A stretch of DNA of 64,000 nucleotides from Mucilaginibacter sp. SMC90 (GTDB lineage Bacteria; Bacteroidota; Bacteroidia; Sphingobacteriales; Sphingobacteriaceae), in assembly GCF_022811725.1 (NCBI RefSeq), contig NZ_CP094527.1, forward strand, positions 7,192,001-7,256,000. Reading direction: 5' to 3'. The notes beneath the pieces are model-generated. The model saw nothing but the letters and a program-made list of their open reading frames with translations. It ran no database searches and was not told where the DNA came from. The translations under genes were made by a program, and so were the position numbers. Below are positions 52,776 to 62,927 of the stretch, one piece after another (within the stretch, counting starts at the first letter, position 1; every line of letters starts with the position of its first letter).

Positions 52776-53207
52776 ATGGCAAACATCATCACGCTAGCAC
52801 ATCAGAAAAGTGGCGGTGCGAAAAGCAAGTTAGCTTTGATCCTGCCCTTGTGCTTCCAGGATGAGTTAAAGATTACCCCTATCAACTCCTATCTTCAGGG
52901 AGATTTATGCAACCTGAAAAAATGTTACCTAAAAGGAAAACGCCGCGCATTAGTACGAGAGGTTGTCTCACAAGTCTATTATGTGGATATTTTGGAAGGC
53001 TTGGCCAGGCTATTCCGTGCGACTTTGAGCACCGGGTTGTATAAGCAATTAAGAAAATTGAAATTAGTAATTAATAAACTATTATGGTCAAAGTGTTACG
53101 GAACTAGCTGTTTGCTAGTCCGCAACGGGGTGATCAGTGACTCCGGAATATCCACAAACCCTTCGCATAACTTGCTCTCACTGCTAACTGTCAATGCCCC
53201 CCTTTAA
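52776..53207 (+). pseudogene. Degenerate ParA-family ATPase remnant
   Basis: 143 codons from ATG at 52776. The start MANIITLAHQKSGGAKSK aligns to the ParA opening in which a P-loop KGGVGKST would stand; the Gly and Lys/Thr residues have changed, so nucleotide binding is probably lost. The next segment, CFQDELK then INSYLQGDL, resembles the ParA DxDxQG motif but lacks Asp residues. After about residue 65 the similarity disappears and the sequence becomes basic and atypical, so this is a decayed or frameshifted gene. ParA homologues (TraA-like) head transfer modules of Bacteroidota conjugative elements. It supports an element remnant around the RiPP cluster. Functionally inert if the interpretation is right. 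Confidence 0.55.
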
Positions 53208-53403
53208 ATGGGGAAAATTTATAGAAAATCAATTTTGAAAAATATTCCTGCGGCATCAATAGCATTTCTACCTGTTTCACGCTAATCTCATTTACGGCGA
53301 TGTCACAGCTCGCAGCCCGTAAGTTTTGTAGAGTAATTGTTCTTCAAATAAAAACTTTTTCCCCTCTAATTAATTTAGTATTCAACAATTTGAATAACAA
53401 TTA

Positions 53404-55548
53404 ATGGAATCTAATATACTACCCGGAAAACCTTTCCCACTCGGTCCCACCTGCGACGGCAACGGAGTTAACTTTACCCTATACTCAGAAAACGCAACTG
53501 CAGTAGAACTATGCCTGTTTGATTCGGAGAATGATCAGCATGAAACAACCAAAATTTCCGTAACGGAAAAAACAAATTTCATCTGGCACATCTATATTGA
53601 AGGAATTGCCCCCGGCCAGCTATACGGTTTTCGCGTGCATGGGCCGTACGAACCTGAAAACGGCCATCGTTTCAACCCCAATAAACTGCTGATTGATCCC
53701 TACGCTAAGGCAATTTCAGGTAGTATCAAATGGAATGATGCCTTATACAGCTATAAAGTGGGAGATGAGGCGCAAGACCTGAGTTTCAGCGATAGCGACA
53801 GTGCGCCGTTTATTCCAAAATCTGTAGTCATCGATCAGCACTTCGACTGGGAGGGTGACACTTCTCCAAGTTACCAATATTATAATACAGTCATTTATGA
53901 AGCCCACGTCAAAGGCTTTACGCAGCTTAATCCTGAAATACCGGAAAACTTACGTGGGACCTATGCCGGAATCGCCCACCCTGCGAGTATCAAATATTTA
54001 CAAGATCTGGGAATTACGGCGATCGAACTGATGCCTGTACACCAGTTCATTTCCGATCGGCATCTGAAAGAAAATGGATTGAGTAATTACTGGGGTTACA
54101 ACACCATTGGTTTTTTCGCTCCTGATTCGAGATATTCAGGCTCGGGCACCAAAGGCGAGCAGGTTACTGAGTTCAAAACGATGGTAAAGGAACTACATAA
54201 GGCCGGCATCCAGGTCATCCTGGATGTGGTATACAACCATACTGCAGAAGGGAACCAGTTAGGGCCAACTTTATCTTTTAAAGGAATTGACAACGCTTCT
54301 TATTACCGGCTCACTGATGATAAACGCTATTATAATGATTATACGGGTACGGGCAATACCTTGAATGCCTACCTTCCAAACGTTCTGCGCCTGATGATGG
54401 ATAGTCTGCGCTATTGGATTACAGAAATGCATGTCGACGGATTCAGGTTCGATCTGGCGGCAACCCTCGCCCGCGAGCTACATGAAGTAAACCGCCTGGG
54501 CGCATTTTTCGACATCATTCACCAGGATCCGGTAATATCACAAGTCAAACTGATAGCCGAACCATGGGACGTTGGTGAAGGCGGTTACCAGGTAGGTAAA
54601 TTTCCTCCGGGCTGGGCGGAATGGAACGGAAAGTACCGCGATTGCATAAGGGACTACTGGAGCGGCTCGGAGAACACCTTACCAGAGTTCGCGGATCGCG
54701 TAACAGGCAGCGCCGACCTTTATAAAGATTACCGCCGCCCTACAGCCAGTATCAATTTCATCACCGCGCATGATGGCTTTACGCTTAACGACCTGGTATC
54801 CTATAATGAAAAGCACAACGAGGCTAACGGGGAAGGTAATAAAGATGGGGAAAGCCATAACAGGTCCTGGAATTGCGGCGCCGAGGGACCAACTGACGAT
54901 CCGGGCATTATCAGTTTAAGGCAGCGTCAAAAAAGAAATCTCTTGACTACGCTCTTCCTGTCCCAGGGCGTGCCCATGCTCGTCGCGGGTGACGAAATCA
55001 GCCGTACCCAGCAAGGTAATAACAATGCTTATTGCCAGGACAACGAAATCTCCTGGATCAACTGGGAATCTGCAGATCATGAACTCCTGGAATTCACCAG
55101 AAAACTGATCAGCTTACGGAACAGCCACTCCGTCTTTTCCAGAAAAGAATGGTTCAAAGGCGTTGCTGTTAATGAATCGAACATAGAAGATATAGCCTGG
55201 TTCCTTCCGGACGGCACACAGATGGAAGAAAGCCACTGGCAACAGAACTATGCAAAGTCTGTGGCCATATATCTCAACGGCAATGGAATTCATGGCGTCG
55301 GTTCCGATGGTAAACAAGTTGTAGACGATACTTTTTACCTGGTCTTTAACGCGCATGACCTGGGATTAGATTATAAACTTCCCCATGAAACTTATGGCAG
55401 GCAATGGAAAGTCGTCCTCGACACGAGCACTTCCGATACAGCCCCGGACAGAATTTATAAACCGCAGGAAACGGTTCATGTTGAAGGCCGGTCTGTGGTA
55501 TTGTTAAAAGACGATACAATCAGACAAAATCAGGGTCATGACGAATAG
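53404..55548 (+). CDS. glgX: Glycogen debranching enzyme GlgX (isoamylase type)
   Basis: 714 residues. An N-terminal CBM48-like domain (residues 10-110; GKPFPLGPTCDGNGVNFTLYS, FRVHGPYEPENGHRFNPNKLL) precedes a GH13 barrel with region I DVVYNHT, region II GFRFDLA (nucleophile Asp), region III LIAEPWDVG (acid/base Glu) and region IV FITAHDGF. It cleaves alpha-1,6 branches of limit glycogen in the cytoplasm, giving maltodextrins for TreY. It overlaps treZ by 11 nt. Length agrees with GlgX/TreX. Enzymes of this type beside treYZ are usually named TreX; either name is suitable. Confidence 0.93.
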   Translation: MESNILPGKPFPLGPTCDGNGVNFTLYSENATAVELCLFDSENDQHETTKISVTEKTNFIWHIYIEGIAPGQLYGFRVHGPYEPENGHRFNPNKLLIDPYAKAISGSIKWNDALYSYKVGDEAQDLSFSDSDSAPFIPKSVVIDQHFDWEGDTSPSYQYYNTVIYEAHVKGFTQLNPEIPENLRGTYAGIAHPASIKYLQDLGITAIELMPVHQFISDRHLKENGLSNYWGYNTIGFFAPDSRYSGSGTKGEQVTEFKTMVKELHKAGIQVILDVVYNHTAEGNQLGPTLSFKGIDNASYYRLTDDKRYYNDYTGTGNTLNAYLPNVLRLMMDSLRYWITEMHVDGFRFDLAATLARELHEVNRLGAFFDIIHQDPVISQVKLIAEPWDVGEGGYQVGKFPPGWAEWNGKYRDCIRDYWSGSENTLPEFADRVTGSADLYKDYRRPTASINFITAHDGFTLNDLVSYNEKHNEANGEGNKDGESHNRSWNCGAEGPTDDPGIISLRQRQKRNLLTTLFLSQGVPMLVAGDEISRTQQGNNNAYCQDNEISWINWESADHELLEFTRKLISLRNSHSVFSRKEWFKGVAVNESNIEDIAWFLPDGTQMEESHWQQNYAKSVAIYLNGNGIHGVGSDGKQVVDDTFYLVFNAHDLGLDYKLPHETYGRQWKVVLDTSTSDTAPDRIYKPQETVHVEGRSVVLLKDDTIRQNQGHDE

Positions 55549-57361
55549 AAGGACTTTAGGCGTAAATTTTGAAGCCGGCGTAGCCGAGATTTTGCTATGG
55601 GTGCCGCAGGCAAAGCAGGTATCAATTCGCCCGGATACCGGCAACGATCTGTTACTTGAGCAAAAAACGCGCGGCTATTGGCAAATGCGCACAGGAGAGC
55701 TTCGCCCCGGAATGAATTATCACGTGGTTATCGACGGTGAAATATGGCCTGACATTTATTCTCTGTACCAGCCGGACGGCGTACACGGAGCCTCATCCGC
55801 ATTCGATGTATCGGGTATGAAATGGACGGATCAGCGCTGGGGGAATATCCCGCTACAGAACTACCTGATCTATGAGCTGCATACCGGCACATTTACACCT
55901 GAGGGCACTTTTGATGGTATCGCTAAAAAATTAGATTATTTGGTGTCGCTGGGTATCACAGCCATCGAGCTCATGCCTGTAGCGCAGTTTCCCGGTGATC
56001 GCAACTGGGGTTATGATGGCGTTTTTCCTTATGCCGTACATAATTCCTATGGCGGCCCGGCCGCGCTGCAGCAACTCATTGATCAATGTCACAGGAAAGG
56101 CCTTGCCGTGATTTTGGATGTAGTTTATAACCATTTAGGCCCTGAGGGTAATCACTTCGGAAAATATGGCCCCTTTTTTACAGACAAATACAAAACGCCA
56201 TGGGGAAATGCCATCAATTTCGATGATGCAGGATGTGACGAGGTTAGGCGCTATTTCATTGAAAACGCCTTGATGTGGTGCCGTGATTTCCATGTCGACG
56301 CCTTGAGATTGGATGCCGTTCATGCCATGAAAGATTTCAGCCCTGTACATGTGCTGAAAGAATTAAGACTCGCGCTGAATGATTTGATGCAAAGTACCGG
56401 GAAGTCACATTACCTAATCGCGGAATGCGATTTGAACGATCATCGATTTATCGATCAGCTCAAAGAGCGGGGCTACGGACTGGACAGCCAATGGATCGAT
56501 GAGTTCCATCACGCGTTGCGGATTAGTGCAGGTGGCAAACCAGAGGGCTACTATCGCGACTTTAATGGCATTGAAGATTTCGGCGCTGCATTTGAACATG
56601 CTTATGTATATTACGGCCGCTATTCTGAACATCGCCAAAAAACATTTGGCACCGATCCGGTTGAAAATCAAGGTCAGCAATTCGTGGTATTCTCGCAAAA
56701 CCATGACCAGGTCGGTAATCGTATGCTTGGGGAAAGGTCATCGGCCTTGTTCAGCTTTGAAATGCAGAAACTGATGGCGGCATCTGTTATGGTCAGCCCC
56801 TTTTTGCCGATGCTGTTCATGGGCGAAGAATATGCTGAATCCAATCCCTTTCTATATTTTGTGAGTCACACGGATCCGGAACTGATCACAGCGGTACAAA
56901 AGGGACGAAAAGCAGAATTTGAAGCTTTCCATACGGAAGGCGATGCGCCCGATCCGCAAGATGAAAACACCTTCTATCGCTCTAAATTGCAATGGGAAAA
57001 AGCCGGGTCTGGGATCCACCGGACCATGTTTAACTATTACCAGGCACTGCTCAACCTTCGCAAATCCCATCCTGTTTTGCGTGTACCGGACAGGCGAAAT
57101 ATGGAGGTTATCTCCAATAAAGTCAACAATACGTTGCTTTTAACCAGGTGGAGCGACGAAAAAAAGATCCACTGTCTGCTCAACTTCTCAACCCGGGAAA
57201 GGGAATGTATGCTGCCTGCATTCAAGGAGAACGTCTCGATCATTTTCAATTCAGCATCTGCACAATGGGCCGGACCAGTCATTAACAATGATGCTTTTCT
57301 AACATCTTCCCTGATTGTCATCCCAGCTCAAAGCATTTTAATATTTGAAGAATATGTTTAA
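55538..57361 (+). CDS. treZ: Malto-oligosyltrehalose trehalohydrolase TreZ
   Basis: 607 residues starting in the last codons of glgX. GH13 motifs: DVVYNHLG, region II ALRLDAVHAM, region III LIAECDLND and region IV FSQNHDQVGNR; the N-terminal beta-sandwich (residues 1-100) and the phrase VFPYAVHNSYGGP with the GYDGV strand are typical of TreZ. It releases trehalose from maltooligosyl-trehalose made by TreY, in the cytoplasm. It overlaps the TreY-MalQ start by 8 nt. Length matches the family (about 600). Confidence 0.94.
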   Translation: MTNRRTLGVNFEAGVAEILLWVPQAKQVSIRPDTGNDLLLEQKTRGYWQMRTGELRPGMNYHVVIDGEIWPDIYSLYQPDGVHGASSAFDVSGMKWTDQRWGNIPLQNYLIYELHTGTFTPEGTFDGIAKKLDYLVSLGITAIELMPVAQFPGDRNWGYDGVFPYAVHNSYGGPAALQQLIDQCHRKGLAVILDVVYNHLGPEGNHFGKYGPFFTDKYKTPWGNAINFDDAGCDEVRRYFIENALMWCRDFHVDALRLDAVHAMKDFSPVHVLKELRLALNDLMQSTGKSHYLIAECDLNDHRFIDQLKERGYGLDSQWIDEFHHALRISAGGKPEGYYRDFNGIEDFGAAFEHAYVYYGRYSEHRQKTFGTDPVENQGQQFVVFSQNHDQVGNRMLGERSSALFSFEMQKLMAASVMVSPFLPMLFMGEEYAESNPFLYFVSHTDPELITAVQKGRKAEFEAFHTEGDAPDPQDENTFYRSKLQWEKAGSGIHRTMFNYYQALLNLRKSHPVLRVPDRRNMEVISNKVNNTLLLTRWSDEKKIHCLLNFSTRERECMLPAFKENVSIIFNSASAQWAGPVINNDAFLTSSLIVIPAQSILIFEEYV

Positions 57362-60300
57362 TCCTGTTTCCACATATCGCATACAATTCCACAAGGATTT
57401 CAACTTTAAAAATTTCATGAAGATCATTCCCTACCTTCATGAGCTAGGCGTGGTGACCATTTACGCCTCGCCGATTTTTGAGGCTACGCAAGGCAGTATG
57501 CACGGCTATGATGTAATTAATCCTCACAGGATCAATCCGGAAATAGGAACATTGGATGAACTTCAGGCAATACGCTCGAAGCTGAAAAGTTTCGGCATGA
57601 ATTGGCTGCAGGACATAGTCCCTAATCATATGGCTTTTGATCCCGGTAACCCCTGGCTTGCGGACGTTTTGGAAAAAGGTCAATCTTCCGATTATGTTAG
57701 CTTTTTTGATATTGACTGGAAAAACCCCGCTTTTGACGGAAAACTGATGGTGCCTTTTCTGGGCGAACCGCTTGATGAGGCGATTAATAGCAATATGATT
57801 CAAATCAAATACGCAGCCGGGAATTTTACGATCGATTATCTCGGGCAAGGCTATCCGTTGAATCGGGAATCAGTTCTAAAAATACTGGAATCGGAAGATG
57901 CTAAACCCGTTGAATTGGTACGATTGCTGTCCGATTTTAGCAGCAGAGATTCGGTTCAGCCATTGGGAAATGCGTTACGGGCTCTAAATAATGACTTGCA
58001 AGCCTATGTTGAATCCGTTACAGATGGGATCAATCGCGATCCTGAACGGCTGAGAAAAGTCATTGATCAACAGCATTATTTGCTAAGCTTCTGGCAGGAT
58101 ACTGACCATAAAATTAACTACAGACGCTTTTTTACGGTCAACGGTTTGATATGCCTAAATATACAGGACGAAAATGTTTTCCAAACCTATCATAGTTTTT
58201 TGAAAACTCTGCTTGAACAGGACCTGATCCAGGGTTTGCGCGTCGATCATATTGACGGCTTGTTCGATCCAACAGCTTATCTGGACAGGCTGAGGACACT
58301 CGCAGGCGATCAGGTTTACATTGTGGTAGAAAAGATACTTGAACAGGGTGAACACTTTCCACAGCAATGGCCAGTGCAGGGCAATACGGGTTATGACTTT
58401 CTTGGTATTGTCAATAATCTACTTACCGAGACCGGAAGTAAAAAAGCGTTTACCGATTTTTACAAGAGCTTCGCGACCGACAGAAAACCGGTCAGCCGGT
58501 CGATAATCGAAAAGAAAAGCGAAATACTTTACCGCCACATGGCAGGGGAACTCGACAACCTGTACCGGCTATTCAGTAAAATCCCAATAACCCAACCAAA
58601 TCTGCAAACTATTAAAGAGGAAAAATGGAAAGCGACAATCGGCGCTTTTCTGATCCACTGTCCGGTATACCGTTACTATAGCAACCGATTTCCACTCCAA
58701 TTTGCTGAGGCTGATGTTTTGAAGGGAATATCCCGGCAGGTAGCAGCGGCGAACCCGGAACTTGAAGAAACAGCGTCTTACCTGAGCGAACTCTTTACCA
58801 CCTTTAATCCCATTAATAACCAGGCTGATATCTCGTTCTTCTTCCAGCGTTGCATGCAGTTTACTGGGCCTTTGATGGCTAAGGGTGTTGAAGATACGCT
58901 GATGTACACTTATGACAGATTTATCGGGCATAACGAGGTTGGCGATTCCCCAGAGGAGTTTGGAATAAACGTTAATCAATTTCATGCCTGCATGATCGAG
59001 AGACAGGCGAATTGGCCGCTTTCGATGAATGGAACTGCCACACACGACACTAAACGCGGCGAAGATGCCCGGGCCAGGCTGAACGTTTTAACCTATATTC
59101 CCGAAAAATGGGTTGAACAGGTGAATGCCTGGCAGATTGCAAACCAGCAGTATAAAACAGGGAACATTCCAGATAATAACGATGAATATCTGATCTATCA
59201 AACCCTGGTCGGTTTTATCGGCCTCAACAATGAGCCGGATGATCAGACGGTCACCAGGCTGGAGGAATATCTTACGAAGGCACTTAGGGAAGCCAAATTG
59301 CACACCCAGTGGGCAGAACCGGATGATCAATATGAACAAGGGACGCTGCTATTTGCACGCAAATTACTTGGCAGCGCGGAATTCTTGAAAAGCCTGAGGA
59401 AGTTCCAGCACAGAATATCCGACGCCTTCATCAACAATTCACTCACACAGGTATTATTAAAATTCACATCACCGGGTGTCCCGGACACTTACCAGGGCTG
59501 TGAACTTTGGGATTTCAGCCTGGTAGACCCCGATAACCGGAGACCTGTTGACTATGAGCGTCGCGCATCTTCACTCCGCAAGATCAAAAGCTTTAAATAC
59601 GAAGCAATTTGCCAAAACAAGGAAAATGGCTTATTAAAATTATGGCTGACACAAAAGCTTTTAGCAGAACGGAAGCTTAATCCGTCTCTATTTAACCTCG
59701 GCACTTACATCCCACTCCAAGTGGAAGGTAAATTTAAATCCCATTTCGTCGCATTTGCACGGGTATACCAGCGGCAATGGATCATCAGCATCTCGGCTCT
59801 CCATACCGCGGCGATAAGTCGGGTGGATGAAGGTTGGGCGGATACTAAAATCATGCTGCCGCCCGATGCGCCTTTACAATGGACTTCTGTTTTAACAAAT
59901 GAAAAGGTATTGTTGGACACTGCAATTCCTTTAAACGAAAGTTTGCAAACTGTGCCTTTGCTTTTATTAAGATCAGAGCCTGTTTCAGAAAAACGCAGTG
60001 CGGGCATTATCCTGCATATCACCTCGCTCCCATCTCCATACAGCATCGGAGACATGGGCCCTGAAGCGCGAAGATTTATAAAATTCCTTGGACATTCGCA
60101 CCAACGTTACTGGCAGTTGCTTCCGGTAAACGCTACCAGTAAAGCTTCCGGCAATTCTCCTTATAGTTCGATATCGAGTATGGCAGGCAACACTTTGCTG
60201 ATCAGCCCGGACGATTTGGTAAACGATGGCTGGTTAACTGCAGAGGAGACAGCAAAGTTCAGGCGATTGGGTAATTCCATGGTTAATTACGATCGGGCAG

Positions 60301-61487
60301 CTTTGATCAAAAACGAATTGCTCAACGTAGCTCATACACGTTTTAAGCAGACCACTGATAATCCATTTCAAAACCAATATGAAGATTTTAAGGTAAAGGA
60401 ACGGGCCTGGCTACATGACTTCGCATTGTTTGAATCCATTAAGCACTATTATAACGATAGCCCCTGGTATGAATGGCCTTATGAGCTTAAATATCGTAAA
60501 AAAAAGGCTATTGAATTATTTCAAGGCCAGCATGTGCACGAGATCGATAATTCGATGTGGCGGCAATTTATTTTTTTCCGCCAATGGCAGGCATTGAAAT
60601 TATTGGGACATCAAACAGGTTTAAAGTTTATAGGTGACCTTCCCTTTTATGTAAGTTATGATTCCGCCGATGTGTGGTCCCATCCTGAACTGTTTAAGCT
60701 GGACCAGGATAAAAACCTGGCCGGTGTAGCTGGTGTACCTCCCGACTATTTTAATGCAGGCGGGCAATTGTGGAATATGCCGGTTTATAAATGGCCGGAA
60801 CACCGGGCAACCGGATATGCCTGGTGGATAGCAAGAATAAAAAAGAATATGGAATTCTTCGATTTGATCAGATTAGATCATTTCCGGGGATTCCAGCGTT
60901 TTTGGGAAATTCCGGCTGGCGAAAAAAATGCCATTCACGGTAGTTGGGAACTCGGTCCCGGGGCAAAGATCTTTCAGGCTTTAAAGAAAGAAATCGGAGC
61001 TATCCCCTTTATTGCCGAAGATCTCGGAGATATCGACCAAAACGTTTATGAGCTTCGTGACCAATTTGCTTTTCCGGGAATGAATGTTTTACAGTACGCT
61101 TTCGGAGGAGATATGCCGGTCTCCGTACATGCGCCCCACAATCACTTGTCAAACAGCATAACCTATACCGGCACCCATGATAATAATACATTACTTGGCT
61201 GGTTGAAAAACGACGCTACCGCAGAGGAACGCCGGCATCTCAACGAATACTTCAGGACTAATGTCAATAGGAGAAATATAAATCGGCTGATGCTGGAAAC
61301 CTGCTATGCCTCAGTGGCAGCCTTAGCCATTAGCCCATTACAGGATATTCTGGGCCTTGATGAAAAAAGCCGGATCAACGTTCCCGCGTCAAAAACCGGT
61401 AACTGGCGGTGGAGGGTAGATAGGAATATGCTGTCTGATCAAACAGAAGGGTTCCTTAGATTGCTGGTCAAACAATATAACCGGTAG
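57354..61487 (+). CDS. TreY-MalQ fusion (maltooligosyltrehalose synthase + 4-alpha-glucanotransferase)
   Basis: 1377 residues from ATG at 57354, which overlaps the treZ stop; a TTG three codons earlier is rejected. Residues 1 to about 870 are TreY: PVSTYRIQFHKDFNF, region I DIVPNHMA, region II GLRVDHIDGL, region III VVEKIL and region IV TATHDTKRGEDARAR. From about residue 880 MalQ begins: RSAGIILHITSLPSPYSIGD, then FIGDLPFYVSYDSADVW, LIRLDHFRGF (nucleophile Asp), FIAEDLGDID and TGTHDNNT. TreY isomerises the reducing end of maltodextrins to trehalose linkage; MalQ rearranges short dextrins so TreY/GlgX can use them. In one protein these enzymes could channel glucans. Both active sites look complete. 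Confidence 0.93.
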   Translation: MFNPVSTYRIQFHKDFNFKNFMKIIPYLHELGVVTIYASPIFEATQGSMHGYDVINPHRINPEIGTLDELQAIRSKLKSFGMNWLQDIVPNHMAFDPGNPWLADVLEKGQSSDYVSFFDIDWKNPAFDGKLMVPFLGEPLDEAINSNMIQIKYAAGNFTIDYLGQGYPLNRESVLKILESEDAKPVELVRLLSDFSSRDSVQPLGNALRALNNDLQAYVESVTDGINRDPERLRKVIDQQHYLLSFWQDTDHKINYRRFFTVNGLICLNIQDENVFQTYHSFLKTLLEQDLIQGLRVDHIDGLFDPTAYLDRLRTLAGDQVYIVVEKILEQGEHFPQQWPVQGNTGYDFLGIVNNLLTETGSKKAFTDFYKSFATDRKPVSRSIIEKKSEILYRHMAGELDNLYRLFSKIPITQPNLQTIKEEKWKATIGAFLIHCPVYRYYSNRFPLQFAEADVLKGISRQVAAANPELEETASYLSELFTTFNPINNQADISFFFQRCMQFTGPLMAKGVEDTLMYTYDRFIGHNEVGDSPEEFGINVNQFHACMIERQANWPLSMNGTATHDTKRGEDARARLNVLTYIPEKWVEQVNAWQIANQQYKTGNIPDNNDEYLIYQTLVGFIGLNNEPDDQTVTRLEEYLTKALREAKLHTQWAEPDDQYEQGTLLFARKLLGSAEFLKSLRKFQHRISDAFINNSLTQVLLKFTSPGVPDTYQGCELWDFSLVDPDNRRPVDYERRASSLRKIKSFKYEAICQNKENGLLKLWLTQKLLAERKLNPSLFNLGTYIPLQVEGKFKSHFVAFARVYQRQWIISISALHTAAISRVDEGWADTKIMLPPDAPLQWTSVLTNEKVLLDTAIPLNESLQTVPLLLLRSEPVSEKRSAGIILHITSLPSPYSIGDMGPEARRFIKFLGHSHQRYWQLLPVNATSKASGNSPYSSISSMAGNTLLISPDDLVNDGWLTAEETAKFRRLGNSMVNYDRAALIKNELLNVAHTRFKQTTDNPFQNQYEDFKVKERAWLHDFALFESIKHYYNDSPWYEWPYELKYRKKKAIELFQGQHVHEIDNSMWRQFIFFRQWQALKLLGHQTGLKFIGDLPFYVSYDSADVWSHPELFKLDQDKNLAGVAGVPPDYFNAGGQLWNMPVYKWPEHRATGYAWWIARIKKNMEFFDLIRLDHFRGFQRFWEIPAGEKNAIHGSWELGPGAKIFQALKKEIGAIPFIAEDLGDIDQNVYELRDQFAFPGMNVLQYAFGGDMPVSVHAPHNHLSNSITYTGTHDNNTLLGWLKNDATAEERRHLNEYFRTNVNRRNINRLMLETCYASVAALAISPLQDILGLDEKSRINVPASKTGNWRWRVDRNMLSDQTEGFLRLLVKQYNR

Positions 61488-61594
61488 TTAGCCATCGTGA
61501 TCAATCAAGATGCTGCCGGAGGAAACCGCATTTAAAGGGCATGTCATAATTATCTGTATACAGAGCCGATAAGCTTATCAATTCTTTGACCAGC

Positions 61595-62338
61595 TTATTT
61601 ATAGTGATCCGCAAGGCATTTTTTTAAGGATTGAAGATTCTCAAGCGCAGCGCCCGCGGTATTGTTGAAATAAAGATAAATAGCTTTGCCTTCTTCCTGC
61701 CATTCTTTAATATATCCGGCGTATTCATTAAGAAAACTATCGCTGTAACTTCCTTTGTAATTTCCCGACGGACCATGGAAACGCAGATAAAGAAACTCGT
61801 CAGATGTGACTTCGATTGGTGTACCCGACGCCGGCATATCCTGTATGACCATCGCAACTTGATTTAGGTTCAACAGCTCATAAGTTTCATCCTGATACCA
61901 GGAAGAATGACGAAATTCGATTGCAATCGGCCATTGAAAGGACTTTAAAGATTCTATGAGTTCCCGTAATTGGGACATGGCGTTTACATGAAGCGAGGGC
62001 GGAAACTGAACGAGTAAGCATCCCTTGTTGACCTCGGGAATAATATGGATTGTTTTCATGAAACGGCTTAAATCTGCCGCATTGAAAATAAGATTTTTCT
62101 TATGCGAGATTTCACTCCATAGTTTAAACGTAAAAAGAAAATCAGGTCCCACCTCCCTGACCCACCGGGTGAGGGTGTTTTGCTGCGGTACCTTGTAAAA
62201 AGAACTATTAATTTCGATACTGTTCTCGTGCAAGGCATAGTAACCCAGTCTGGATAATTGAGCATAGGCCAGTGGAAAATCCCGTTTTGACAGGTCTATC
62301 TGCAGACCACTTGTTCCTGCAAAAACTTTTTTCTGCAT
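61595..62338 (-). CDS. DUF72 family protein (YecE-like)
   Basis: 247 residues of the DUF72 family: FAGTSGLQIDLSKRDFP at the start, FTFKLWSEISHKKNLIF, GCLLVQFPPSLHVN, IAIEFRHSSWYQDE and YLRFHGPSGNYKGSYSD, with conserved Trp/His/Arg in the barrel-like fold. Its biochemical function is not established. It converges with the trehalose operon; in related genomes a DUF72 gene often lies near glycogen/trehalose genes, so a weak functional link is possible. Confidence 0.88.
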   Translation of the reverse strand: MQKKVFAGTSGLQIDLSKRDFPLAYAQLSRLGYYALHENSIEINSSFYKVPQQNTLTRWVREVGPDFLFTFKLWSEISHKKNLIFNAADLSRFMKTIHIIPEVNKGCLLVQFPPSLHVNAMSQLRELIESLKSFQWPIAIEFRHSSWYQDETYELLNLNQVAMVIQDMPASGTPIEVTSDEFLYLRFHGPSGNYKGSYSDSFLNEYAGYIKEWQEEGKAIYLYFNNTAGAALENLQSLKKCLADHYK

Positions 62339-62470
62339 ATCTAAAAAGCTGATGACAGTCTAACAAACAACCGTTAAATTGTTTGGGATAACTTGATAAA
62401 ACAAATATTTATCTGGCTGCAAAGAACAATAGTATCTATTTAACTGTCTGACAATTTAAAGGGTTTACAG

Positions 62471-62647
62471 ATGGAACTTCAAAAACGAATACAAGTCAAA
62501 CGGCAGCAATACGAAGAGTACCTTAAATCAATGATCAGCAACAAAGCTTTCAAAGTAGGCTATTCCTACAATACCGAAAGCGTTTTCCTATGGGGAGACG
62601 AAACCGTCATTAATCAATTAAGACAACTCGCCCGGACAGGAGTCTAA
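62471..62647 (+). CDS. Small hypothetical protein (58 residues)
   Basis: 58 codons from ATG at 62471 to TAA at 62647, with no signal or membrane segment. It contains QVKRQQYEEYLKSMISN, then SYNTESVFLWGDETVINQLR. Length and amino acid composition look like a genuine small cytoplasmic protein; the preceding TTTAAAGGG sequence may act as a ribosome site. No family recognised. It stands alone between the divergent DUF72 gene and the convergent cupin gene. Confidence 0.5.
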   Translation: MELQKRIQVKRQQYEEYLKSMISNKAFKVGYSYNTESVFLWGDETVINQLRQLARTGV

Positions 62648-62927
62648 TTTACGATGTCTACATTTTTCTCATCTGAATAAGTTACCGGTCGGCTGTCTAT
62701 CATAATTCTATGATATGTGCGAAGGCAAATTCAGCGTTATTATTTGTAACCTCGGATAAGGACTACGTCAGCTGCTTTTTCCGCACTTTACGGAATTAGA
62801 ATCCTGATATTTCAAAATTGAACTATTAATAATTTTTATATTACCGATATATAGCATGCGCAGAATAACTATCTATATAAAACTGCCAGTTTCCATAACC
62901 TGCTATCTGGCGAACTTTTTTTTATCC

